The notes under the pieces were generated by a model. The model was not told where the DNA came from. It searched no databases and was given only the letters and a program-made list of their open reading frames with translations. Source: Letharia columbiana (taxonomy: Eukaryota; Ascomycota; Lecanoromycetes; Lecanorales; Parmeliaceae). Taken from it: a stretch of 64,000 nucleotides of DNA. The stretch spans positions 236,898-300,897 of the forward strand of contig NW_023501101.1 in the NCBI RefSeq assembly GCF_014066305.1. The letters are read 5' to 3'. Shown piece by piece: positions 32,793 to 43,705 of this stretch. The position numbers and the translations under genes are program-made. The first letter of the stretch is position 1. Each line of letters starts with the position of its first letter.

Positions 32793-34761
32793 TCACCAAG
32801 TCTCCTGCTTTCGTATTAGCGATCCTGGCTACCACATGAGCGCCGAGTCCACTTACAGCAATATATTGGCCATCATCCTTCTTCCTTGTCCAGAACTCTT
32901 CTGCTTCCTCCCGTCTCAGGTTCCCCTTGTCCATGGCCACATCAACTAGCGCCCTCTGCACCCCTTCTCCCATCCCCTGAGAGCTTCCGCAAACGAACAC
33001 CCGTCCATCCAAGGCATTGATGATGAACCACACCAAATCTGCCTGATGTCTCACCTCCTCTTGCACATAGCGTCCCTCACCGCGTCGGCTCTGTACAACC
33101 TTCTTGACCTTTTCTTCTTCCACACCCCACTCGCCGCTGTAAAGCTCATCCAGTAGGCTATCCCGCACGCCTTGCAAGACCCAGACCTTGTTGGCACAGT
33201 TGGCAGATTTGAGACGTCGTTGCACGAAGCCTCGGAATGGTGCTACGCCAACGCCTGCACCGATGAGAAGCATAGGTCCATCAGTCACAAATTCGCGAGC
33301 TAGAGGGTTGGCCATCAAGCCGCGGAACATGGGCACTCGAAGGTCCAGATCTGTAGCTTTGATGCCTTCGTTCTCGGCTTCGCGCACCTTCTGAGCTATG
33401 CGTTCAAGGAAGCCAGAACCGACACCAGTGCGAGGTCCACCCCGCCAATTAGGTGTCTCGTGTACTGTGACGGCAATCTCGATCAGGCGTCGACAATTGG
33501 TACCCTCACGTGTACAGGATGACTGTGGGTCCTGGCTGAGCGAGTAGAAGCGTGGCATCAGGGTGTTGAGAATGGAAAGAAGGTGAGCTAGTGGGGGGTA
33601 GGATGACGGGAAGGCATTGAGCAGCTGAGCGATTGTGATGTGAGGACCTGTGCGTAGGTCGCAGAAGGCTGCTTGACCTTGGGCTGAGGATAGGTAGAGG
33701 AGGATCTTCTTCTCATTGGCAGCTGTTGCGTACTCGGCAAGCAGACGAAGAAGAGGCTTGGTCGGCGGGTAGCTCTGGACGTCGGAGCACCAAGTCAGGA
33801 GTTCTCGCCTGGTAGTCACAAGCTCTCTGGGTTTGTCGTCGCCCCAGATAGTCGGCCATCGCCCTGTGCTGGTCTTCATCATCACCTGCTTGTCTCGGGC
33901 GTACCCCGGGACGCTGAGCAGGTCAAAGATCTCATCCACCAGGTCATCTGAGTTTGGTGCTTGTACACCCACAGCGCCACCAACCACAAAGTCTACATTC
34001 CCACTTTCAGCTGGATAATCCGTGACGTCGAGATCGTAATGGTAGGTTCGCTTTTCCGCTCCCGGCTTGGTCAACTCCCTCGCGTGGTGGACCTTGGCTG
34101 AGTAGACCTCGTACGGGGGGTGTGGAGTCACGAACTTTGGAGGATGCTTTTGTACTGTTGACTGGACTGGGGATGCGTCTGTCAACAATTTTTCGAACAA
34201 TACTGTCTCAGCAGGAAGGTCAACAAGATTGGTCAGCTCGCTATCAAGGCTGAGAGGGCCAATTCGAAGACAGAGACTCCGGAAGGCATCATTATCGGGT
34301 ATGACCACCGGGGAGCCAGACTTGGTCGCTGGGTCTTCCTCCAAAGTCTTTAAGAAACAGCAACCTCCTCCGCAGCAGACCTTTTCAATCTCTTTGGTCT
34401 CCGCTCCTCTTTCAGGTAACAATATCCGTCGGACATCCTCTGGAGTTTGCGATATCAGTAGGGTCGAAGCTCGTCTCTTCCGCGGTGTGGTGGGAGGCAC
34501 GACAAAAGTCTTGTCATCTTTTTGCTGGTCAATTGCCTCATCGAGCTGAGGATCTGTTGCCGGCGTGCCAGGTGATTCATAATCAGAGCCAGAGGTGTAT
34601 TCGAACGACTTTGAGGATGCTGAGTCCGATGATGGCTCAATGGCTGAACTTCTCGAATGTCGAGGTATCGAGATTGGTTCTTGAGGTATAGGGTCGTGGG
34701 GGTGACATGTAGAGGATTCGGACAGACAGGTATGCCGATTGCTTTGTGGGTGAGGCATCAT
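32793..34761 (-). CDS. NADPH/FAD-dependent oxidoreductase of the P450-reductase (FNR) type without flavodoxin domain
   Basis: Main exon 32857-34761 plus a 12-nt last exon (32793-32804) after a 52-nt intron (32805-32856, GTAAGT...GCAG), which restores the ending GQYIAETW found in this family. About 638 residues from ATG 34761. Residues 1-200 are disordered with a CCGGGCCFLK cysteine cluster. The FAD-binding part has PRFYSLSQDP and GGPRTGVGSGFLER, and the NADPH part has MLLIGAGVGVAPFRGFVQRR, WVLQGVRDSLLDELY and RVFVCGSSQGMGEGVQRAL. No FMN/flavodoxin module is present, so it should pass electrons to a separate acceptor. Upstream, an open segment (about 34885-34990) could be a spliced 5' exon encoding RASRRLFTTCLHDY, mitochondrial-presequence-like, but I find no ATG in that frame. 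Confidence 0.82.
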
Positions 34762-35939
34762 GAAGGAGTAGGCGGCGGCACGCTGGAGGTGGCGGAGGAC
34801 TGAACAAATTATAGGGGTCAGCAATGGCTCTAAAATCCGTGGAGACTACTGTGTTATAATAGGGAAGCTATGGCCGTGCGTACCTGAATTCACAGGGGTT
34901 GAGGAGATCGATTTGATCGGATAGTCGTGTAGGCAAGTGGTGAAGAGGCGGCGTGAAGCCCGCAGGAGATTGCGGGGTGCATTAGTATGAGACACCTTGT
35001 CTTGGGCTATAAAGAAGTGAAGAAGAATTCTATATCATGTTAGCGAATGGAAGAGATTTTATTCACGATTCAATTGTTGAGGGTGAATTGAGGGTGACTT
35101 GATTTGCTTGATAATGTGAATGGCGTACAAAGAAAATGGCGATGATCATCCATATCGGAATTGTGCCGAGCGCCCTGTAGGGCTGATTGTGTCCTTTTCC
35201 ATTCTCATCTCTGTTGTAAATCACGTCACACGCTTATATTCGGGCAGATCAGGATCGTATATTCCGTGGGTTCTATCTCATGGGACAAAATCTCTTAAAA
35301 AGAAAAGTTAAATATCTCACTTTTTACATGTACCGTACATTTACTTCTGTATGCGCGTTCGGATTAGAAACTTAAAGTAAAGTAAGATTATTGGACCCTT
35401 AACCTGACGGATCATCTCAATTCACTTGCAAGCCAAAGGGTCAAGTCCAAAGACCTGCAGAAATTGCCTAGCTGCTTTAACAAGTCTGCTGCTCTTTACC
35501 GCCCAGTTCTCTTGTAGGAGTATCACTGAAGTGGTTTTACCAACAGCTCTAAGATGATCGAGCGTAGAGCATGAAGAACTTCGCGTGGAATTCCTTGTTT
35601 CAACGGGCGTTATGTTTGGACGTATTGTTTTCTGGAGAACGGGTCCAGACACGGAAGTGTCTGGAGAAAATGAGCCGAATCGTGCCCCCCGCCTCCTTCC
35701 AGTCCTGCAAGCACCTCCTTCAGAATTGAGGTCGACATGTTCACCGGTCTACTGCCAGTATTTGACCAAGGTTGTGGGCGCGAGAGTGCAATGATGCTGC
35801 CGGGTTTCGCAGCCATGTCATATCATGGTAAAGCAGCTATCGCTAGTCAACAGCCGGCTATCTGCTCGTTTCCGTGGTTTGACACTCCACCGTCCTGCCT
35901 TTTCGCTCACCCCAGGCCTTTTCTTGCGCAACAGTGCTT
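34762..35939. other. Intergenic region
   Basis: Promoter and possible 5' exon of the reductase gene (34762-35000) and 3' flank of the VIT/vWA gene. The middle is AT-rich. No independent gene recognised. Confidence 0.4.
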
Positions 35940-38900
35940 CTAGTCTGCCCCCACAACCAACTGCTCAGCCAATGTCCACATTTCCTCAAATCCCCCCCCC
36001 TCTCGCGCCTCCATGTCCTTCAACCATCCTCTAGCCTTATCGACTACCATCTCCCATGCCTCCTTGTCGCCTGGCGTCTTCCTCTCCAAGAACGTAATTG
36101 CCAGCACAGTAGCCCATGCTTTCGAATCCACGCCCTGAGGGGCCTTGTGCTGTGCCAACAAACCCACAACCTCCCGCAACGGAGCATCTAAGTTCCAATA
36201 ACCCTCGAAAGTCTGCAGGGCAATGATCTTCTGCAAAGGATCTATATCCTCCGGCTTCGCGTTCCCCTCATCATGAATTGAAGCATCCTGAGCCACCTCA
36301 GCTGAGAATGGTACGAGCTGATCTGGCGGGATCTTGAGGGCCGCCTTTGAGGCAAGTTGCTTGCGCGGTGCCTTCCCACCAGTGGACATACGACTGTGGA
36401 ATGCTCTCTTTTTGTGCTGCACAGAGCCAATCGATTCATCGGGTGCTGGCGTGCGCTGGAAAGACGCGAACAGTCCACTCGATCCTTGTGTGTGCGACCT
36501 AGAGTCCTCGGGCGATCCACGTGATGCTGGCGCACCGAAATTTGATACACTGCTTAGAGCACCGAATGATGGCATATTTCTGGGTTGAGCGGACTGACCA
36601 TAGAGCACCGATGGACTAGTTCCTGCTTCCTCGACAATACCAGCTTTGCGTGAGACAGTGTTCTCTGGGTTTTCAGGGTCTGTTTCAGTGGCAACGAAAG
36701 AGGTGAACTTTCCAGCGATCTGATATTGGATGCCGAGGCGCACGGCTTCGCGCTCTACCATTGATTGAAAGCGGACGGAGTATTTTTCTTTGACTAGATG
36801 GGTTCGGAGTCAGCATTATGTCTCGGGAGCAGACAAATCTTGAGACATGTCTGACGACACATTAAAAAGCATGAACGAAAAGGAATCGCCTCGGAAATCA
36901 TAACGTACTGAAAACTCCATTCTCATCCTTGGCGTGCACGAGCCAGCCACGTCCTTCTTCCAACTCGGAAACTGTTTTCTTGGCGGCAAGTTGGTGAATA
37001 GTTTCGCCAGGCTCGGAGAGGACTTCGATTGGGATCTCTAATGCGAAGGGGTTCTCGGCAGAGCTGCCCTTCAGGACGACTGACTTGACAGTGCCCTGAG
37101 CAGCGCCTGGTGAGATCAGGATATAGACGTTGGTACGGCTAAAAGGGTACAGAGGCGGGATAATTTGGGGCGTCTGCATGAGCTTTGGTGCTGGCACAAC
37201 AGGCAGATGGTTATAGCGGGCTTGACCGTCAGCATCTGGCATTTCCACGTCCTTTTCCCCTCCAGCCGTGGTCTCGGCAGAAAAAGCGGGTTCCTCGTCG
37301 AGCTGTGCGTCCGGCCAATCATTCTCATCGAGCTCCAACACACGAAGGCTATCACTGACTAGCTCGACCATCACGAATCCGTCCTCGTCCTCGTCCTTCT
37401 GATACTGAATCTCCATGGTAAATGCGCCATAGTCAGGAATGAGCGCACCCCTCAACATACGGATCACCTTTCCATCTAGCTTCTCTCCTTCTCCAACGGA
37501 CTGGGCGAATCCATTGCCAGCTCGGGCAACACCATTGATCAAAGCGCTAGACACTGAATTGCCGATACCTAGAGCGAAGACACGCAAGTTCTTCTTGCTC
37601 GTGGCCACCGAGTCGTTGAGGTAATCGAACAACTCCTGCTGTTGCCAGATATCGCCGTCGGTAGCAAGGATTATCGAGAGAGGCTGAGAATCATCACGGG
37701 ATTCGACCGAAGCTCTGATTGCATTAAGGGTCTGGGTACCGCCAAACTTCCCACCAAGTCCATCCAAAGACTTGAGGGCCTTCTCGAGGGACATTTGGTC
37801 GTATACTTGACTCACTGGGAAAAGCAATGAATGATGGGTTCCAAAGTAGCAGATGTTAAACTTGATCCCAACAGGCAACGACTTGAAAAAAATCCGGAGA
37901 GCAGCGACCAAAGTCTTGGTCCTGGCACCTTTCATACTGCCGCTCTGATCCGCAACAAAGATGATCTCTGGCTTTGACTGCTGCACAAGGTTATTGGGGA
38001 CAAGCGTTGCCATTAGAGCTCGTTGTCCGGAAATATTAGGGTGGGTCTCCAGGAGAGCTTTGGGCTTGCCGCTATCCTGACGTTGATTACGAGGTCAGCA
38101 TACGGTTTGTAAGAAACAGATTTAGCGCTTAAGACAAGTCTAGGGAGCACAAAGAGGAAAATAATCCAATTGCAGAACACAAAGTCGACTCGTCAGACAA
38201 GTCTGAGAACCAGGAACCCTTTTCCCGCTCCCAAAATATCCCTGACGACCCAGAAAGAGGTCTCGAATAGGAAGGATTCACTCCAATATAACGTACTTGG
38301 TGCATGATCTCCAGAACGATGTCTTTATCCAGAGTACTTGTGCCAAGAGACAAGGTAGCAGAAGCTCTCGACAAATGCGGAGGTTGAGACTCGCTAGTCG
38401 AAGTCCTGTCAAAGGCCACAGCGATCGGGTGGCTTGGCGAACGTATTTCTTGAATGGCGGAGTCCTCAGGCATGTTCACGTCGACTGTGATGGCGATATC
38501 TCCTTTCGAGACTGTTGAATCGTTTTGATCCATCCCAGCTTGGCCATAACTGTAGGGTTTCGAAATCAGCCTGATTTCTTCGAGATAGAAGTTATGTCGT
38601 AATACAAGTGCAACGAGTCAGGCGGTCGAACCATGGTCTAGAAGTCATATTGCAGTAAAAATCAAACCGGATCCCGCGGAATATCAGACTCACCGCGGAC
38701 TGATTCTTGTGGGGATTGTAAAGCGTATTCCATCTGCGCCAACGTCATGCTTGAGCTCGCCGACGTAGGTAACAGTGACTAATAGCTTTTCTCCAGCCGG
38801 AATGTTGCCGAGGCTAGTCATGAAGACATCAGAGGTCGGGCCTTGTTCGAGCAGACCTGCGGTCTCCCCACGTTCCACAGCGGCATCGTATTCTTCCTTC

Positions 38901-39187
38901 GCTTTCGCTTTCTCCTTGACAAGCCCATTGATGATACGAGAACCGACTTGGCATGTGAAGCCGACAACACTCACCCCATCGTAAAGCGGAAAGACATATT
39001 TGCATTCCTTGACATCGGTGTTTGAAGACGGATTGACAAAGGTCTGTGAGAGCACAGTCCTAGAAGCAGTCGATAGTATGATGGTGTGAGCTTTCAAGTC
39101 AACCTGGGGCAGATACTTCTTCGTCTTGGATGCCTTAATAGACGGCACATAGTAACAGCCACACATGGTTTGAGTACCGGTCCTCAT
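35940..39187 (-). CDS. VIT and von Willebrand factor A domain protein
   Basis: Four exons (38694-39187, 38297-38549, 36909-38076, 35940-36793; introns 144, 220 and 115 nt; phases 2, 0, 1) give 922 residues. An N-terminal VIT domain (LPQVDLKAHTIILSTASRTV; YVFPLYDGVSVVGFTCQVGS) resembles inter-alpha-trypsin inhibitor and vault-PARP proteins. Then comes a vWA domain with a full MIDAS motif (FVADQSGSM, then T in GGTQTL and D in ATDGD). The C-terminal region ends in a PARP4-like helical module (LQKIIALQTFEGYWNLDAPL). The first ATG is 39187; 39166 (MCGCYYVP) is the start seen in most relatives. Fungal members are intracellular and uncharacterised, probably metal-dependent protein-binding scaffolds. 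Junction sequences (ISPRYGQAG, EIMHQDSGKPKALLETHP, FSIKEKYSVRFQS) confirm the splicing. Confidence 0.88.
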
Positions 39188-39807
39188 GTTGTTGGAAATT
39201 CTTTAATTGGTGTACAGATTTGTGAAAGAACGGCAAAGATGAAGACAAGAAGTAAGTAGAAAAGTTGGCAGGACCAAGGAGAGGAGCCTTAATATACGTC
39301 CATTAGCGAGTGCTTCCTGAGTGCTGCCTAAGCGGTAGAGATGTAAGACTAGCCGGACAGGGACATGAAACGGGATGTGAGTGTGAGTCAACTAATAGCG
39401 TTGTTGGAAAGCTAGCCTCGATTGGTGGTCTCCTTCACTGGGGCAATGCAGGTACTCATTGATTTTTATATATCGGCAAGAAACGCTTTCCCGAACTTGG
39501 TTTTCGAAGTTAAAGATTCTTCCAAGTAGTGATGTAACAGCTCATCCAGATCCCCTCCTCGAGGCAGATATTTGCGCTGTGCTCTATCTCCGCATTTGTA
39601 GGCGATGTCTGACCGGCAGTACTGTAACCTTACAGTAGAGCCTATTGGATAATGGGTGCATTCAGTGGTCTTATATGCATGTAGAATAGCATTCAATTAT
39701 GATGTTCTATGAAGGATGTAGGATAGGTGTAGGAGGTCTATCTATGTTGCATGTGAAACCCATGCCAAGGCCATTAGCCATTGCCACTGTGAGGGGTAGC
39801 TACAACA
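39188..39807. other. Intergenic region
   Basis: Promoter side of the VIT/vWA gene. An open minus-strand frame (39466-39696) reads fairly protein-like (LPRGGDLDELLHHYLEESL) but has no family match or splice partner that I could establish. Confidence 0.35.
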
Positions 39808-40026
39808 TCAGTAGGAATTATTAGTGTAGCTAGAAGGATCTCTTGATGTAAAATTTCTCAATTCTTCTCCCTTCACCTCGATTTCCTCAATATCGTGAAC
39901 TGGCGAGTCGCTCTGGTGGCTCAACGAGTCAACCAGGATGATGTGAAGTTGTCGAGCGCTCTCGGCTATTGACGCTAGCGCAGAGCCCAGCCCTGCGGAG
40001 CTTGCGGTCGGCTTTTCTTCGGCCAT
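39808..40026 (-). CDS. Possible small acidic protein divergent from ArgRS
   Basis: 72 codons from ATG 40026 to TGA 39808: an Ala/Ser-rich amphipathic helix (LGSALASIAESARQLHIILV) and an acidic tail (IEEIEVKGEELRNF). The start codon lies 63 bp from the upstream ATG of the arginyl-tRNA synthetase gene, so the two would share a very compact promoter. Family unknown; the short length leaves real doubt. Confidence 0.4.
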   Translation of the reverse strand: MAEEKPTASSAGLGSALASIAESARQLHIILVDSLSHQSDSPVHDIEEIEVKGEELRNFTSRDPSSYTNNSY

Positions 40027-40088
40027 GAACAGTCAAAGAAAATCCAGAGTCATCGTCAATCGAAGCTCTGACTCACTTGGTGTTCTGG

Positions 40089-42181
40089 ATGCTCCGTCTG
40101 TGGTTGAGGTGTATTCTACAACGTAATACACATCCTAAGATAACGGAAACAGTCACGAAAGCCATGGCGAGCGTACACACCTCTACCGACGCCCAAGCGG
40201 CATCCGCACACATCAACCCAGTCGATCTTTACCGGCACTCGATCTCAGAATCCTTAGCGCCCATCACTGGCAAACCCGCGAGTGAGATATTTGAGAGGCT
40301 GGCATGGACTCAGACATTCGAAAAGGGGGATCTAGGGCTGCCAGTACCGGCACTACGAATACAAAGCAAGAAGCCTGGAGAACTGGCCACAGAGTTCGCG
40401 GAGAAGTTCCCTGAGTCTGATTTGGTTGGCAGGCCCGTGGTCAACGGCACATTTCTTCAATTCTACTTCAAACCAGAATCACTGACGAAGCTCGTCATTC
40501 CTTCAATACTCAAGAATAAGAGCAGATTTGGAACGAATGACAAGCTGGGATTGAAGGACGGGTCAGACGCGTCGAGCAAGAAAACGATCATAGTCGAGTT
40601 CTCCTCTCCAAATATAGCAAAGCCATTCCACGCTGGGCATCTACGGAGTACCATCATCGGAGGTTTCCTGGCAAACCTCTACGAGGCGGCAGGATGGAAA
40701 GTGCTTCGGATAAATTATCTTGGCGACTGGGGACGGCAATATGGTCTACTTGCCAATGCATTCGAGATGTACGGCAGCGAAGAGAAGCTGGAAAGGGACC
40801 CGATTGGTCATCTATTCGACATCTATGTGGAGATCAACAAGGTTTCGAAGCCAGAAGAGGATGAGATCAAGGAGTTGAAGGAGGAGCTGAAACAGGCTGA
40901 AGAACACAAAAAGGTCACCAAGGATCTTGAAAAGCGGATAGCAGATCTGGAAGCCAAGAGTGTGAATGAAAAGGCACGGCAATACTTCAAGAAGTTGGAG
41001 AATGGAGACAAAGACGCATTGGCTACGTGGACCCGGTTCCGAGATCTTAGTATCGAGAGGTATAACAGGACTTACGCCCGTCTGAATATTCACTTTGACA
41101 TCTATTCTGGTGAGTCTCAAGTGGAAAAATCAAGGATGGAACGTGCCGTCGAACAGTTGGAGGCGAGTGGTCTGTCGGAAAACTCCAAGGGCGCTGTTAT
41201 CGTCGACCTGACCAAATCGAAAGATAAAAACACCAAGAAGCTCGGCAAAGCTTTAGTGAAAAAGACAGATGGCTCTTCCCTCTACTTGACCCGCGACATC
41301 GGTGAAGCGGTGAAGCGGTATGAGCTGTATCATTTCGATAAGATGCTTTACGTTATATCATCACAGCAAGATATGCACGTGGCACAGCTTTTCAAGATTT
41401 TGGAACTGATGGGCAACAACGAGGTTTCCGAGAAATGTCAGCACGTCAATTTCGGCATGGTGCAAGGCATGAGTACACGTAGGGGAACTGTGAAATTCTT
41501 GGACGACATTCTGCGTGACGTAGGCGAGAAGATGCACGAGGTGATGAAGATGAATGAGAAGAAGTACGAGCAAGTATCAGACCCCGAGCAGACGGCAGAT
41601 ACCCTTGGCATTACTGCGGTCATGGTGCAAGATATGAAGGGCAAACGGTATGATTTTCCATGGACAACACCCAATTGATGGTAAATTGTGCTGATACATT
41701 CTTTCAAGTATCAATGACTATGAATTCTCCTTAGAGCGTATGACGTCCTTCGAGGGAGATACAGGTCCATATCTGCAATACGCTCACGCTCGTCTCTGCT
41801 CTATCACCCGAAAGGCCGGCTTGACGCCACAAGATCTCAATTCTGCGGATCTTTCCCTCCTTACCGAAACTCATGCCATCAACCTTGTCCGTGCTTTGTC
41901 ATCATGGCCAGATGTCGTCCAGAATACGCTGAAGACTCTAGAGCCCACCACTGTATTGACGTATCTCTTCAAGATGACCCACATGCTCAGCTCGAGTTAT
42001 GATGTTCTGCAAGTCGTGGGTAGTGAGCCTGAAGTCAAGAAAGCGCGAATGGCTTTATACGAAGCTGCGAGGCAGGTGTTGAACAATGGCATGAAGCTGC
42101 TGGGATTGAACCCTGTGGAGAGGTAAGCAATTTGCTGGAAGAATTCGATGCGATGGAATGCTGACGATGCCTAGAATGTGA
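40089..42181 (+). CDS. Arginyl-tRNA synthetase (class I), with possible mitochondrial presequence
   Basis: Charges tRNA-Arg with arginine. Exons 40089-41647, 41709-42122 and 42175-42181 (introns 61 and 52 nt); the last exon is 7 nt and encodes only the end of an Arg codon, Met and TGA. N-terminal tRNA-binding add-on domain (residues of about 45-150), HIGH motif as PFHAGHLRST, the GDWGRQYG block, a charged coiled insertion (EIKELKEELKQAEEHKK), the KMSK-loop equivalent MSTRRGTVKFLDD, and the DALR anticodon domain (DTGPYLQYAHARLCSI ... GLNPVERM). Two in-frame starts exist: 40164 (GCCATGGCG, strong context; 634 residues) and 40089 (659 residues), whose extra MLRLWLRCILQRN segment is Arg/Leu-rich without acidic residues, like a matrix-targeting presequence. 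Confidence 0.94.
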
Positions 42182-42214
42182 TGGAAGCCTAGTCACTGCT
42201 TACGATACCCGTTG

Positions 42215-42660
42215 GCGCTGCCGGAATGCAGAGCAAGAACTCGTCAAGATCATGGGTCAAGGCAGTGGACATCAATGCCGCCTGATTCAAACCTGCGTTA
42301 TGATACGCTGCCATTACTTCAAATAGGGCGGTGGAACGGCCGAAGATCCGGTGTTGGCAACGGCACAACTGCTGGCTCAAGGAAAAGTCGGTAAAGGAAC
42401 CAATTCGGCATTGGCTGGACTCATAGTGACCTTCCTGATATGGGCACCATAGCCATTCCAGACACGCTGACGCCACTTTTGGATGCGAACAACGTATCCT
42501 GCAATGTTCAAAACGTACAAACCTCTTCAACGATTTCAGGCAGCAGTGTTCATATATGTCATACCTCCACCGATCCGCGGGCATTGTGCGTTGGCAAGTT
42601 CCAATCCGCTTGTTCCTCCACGGGTACGGTACTACTTTAGAGGCCCCGTGATCGTCCGCT
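42215..42660 (+). pseudogene. Remnant resembling the C-terminal part of a GMC oxidoreductase
   Basis: Conceptual reading in shifting frames gives EDPVLATAQLLAQGKVGKGT, then after stops and a shift AVFIYVIPPPIRGHCALASS and NPLVPPRV. The second piece fits the P-x-S-R-G-x-V-x-[LI]-x-S-x-[ND]-P-x-x-P-x-[IV] signature of the GMC oxidoreductase C-terminal domain. Several stops and at least one frameshift interrupt it, and neither the FAD-binding N-terminus nor the final His-containing block is found. Assignment is tentative. Confidence 0.35.
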
Positions 42661-43705
42661 CTGCATGGTAGGGCAGAAGTTTCCAATGGCCGACCATTCG
42701 CTAGTCTAGCTACAAGGACTCGCTTCTTCTTGCTTCTAGAGTCAAATCAAGGCACACTGATGCAAACGACTCGGACTCTACTTTGGTAGGCTTCGATCCA
42801 GCGAATGAACAGTAACAAGTTCTCTGCTTTTGTTGCAAGAGTGGAGGGCAAAGAGACCCGGTCTATGGCGAGAACTTTCTTTAGAGTGGAGCACGACATG
42901 CACGGGCTGACTGGCTTGATCGCCGTTACAGAAGTTTCTATCCAGTCGGACACCAACGATCTTAGGCATGCAAACCAATCAGCCGGCTCCTCCTCATCTA
43001 AGATGACGCAGGATAGAACGTTTAATGGTTGGGATACCTACTTACCATTGCACATGTGTGAACACAACTGCTCTCTGCATCATACAGTGATCAAATACCA
43101 GGGCTAGGTATTCAAGTAAATGACAGTCAAAGCCCGTAGTTGGCGTGCTTGATCGAGTAAAACTTCATGCAGGACTCCGTTGCCCAGGGCTACTTTGAGG
43201 AACGTGCTGCCAGCCTGTTAGCCGTTAGCGCAGGCAGCCATAGCCCCAATGTATCACATAACACTATTGTGACTCAATGGGCTCGACGCGGTGAATCAAG
43301 GTACTCGAGACAACTTTCGCGCGTTCAATTGGTTATTGGATGCTCCTCGATCTTTGAGTTCGAGTAACTGTAGTCCGTACCCATGCCAACATAAGGGTAA
43401 CAATAAATGCTCAGGACGCAATGCCCGGGTCTTTGTGTACAAAAGATTTCATACTTTCTGTAGCCCATCCTTCGAATCCTTCGATCCACCGTCATCATTG
43501 AATTGAGAAATATATGTTGGAGTGTGGAGAGGGGCTTATCGATTAGCCGTAGGCCCTCCCAAATTTAAGCCGCGGACTACGAGTGCTCCAGATCGCTCTG
43601 CTCTCATTTCAAACTCATTATTACATACTCGACGCCTCTGTTAAGCCAGCCTTGCACAATTGGTGCAGCTGCGCTGACCATTGTAGCCCTGGCTGGCTCC
43701 ATTAT
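42661..43705. other. Intergenic region
   Basis: About 1 kb between the GMC-like remnant and the next gene. No coding sequence recognised; the last 120 bp are open in frame with the downstream gene but start with GTG and probably form its leader. Confidence 0.4.

Noticed and set aside
39466..39696. 76-codon minus-strand frame that reads fairly protein-like
   Set aside because: No ATG context, splice partner or family resemblance that I could establish.
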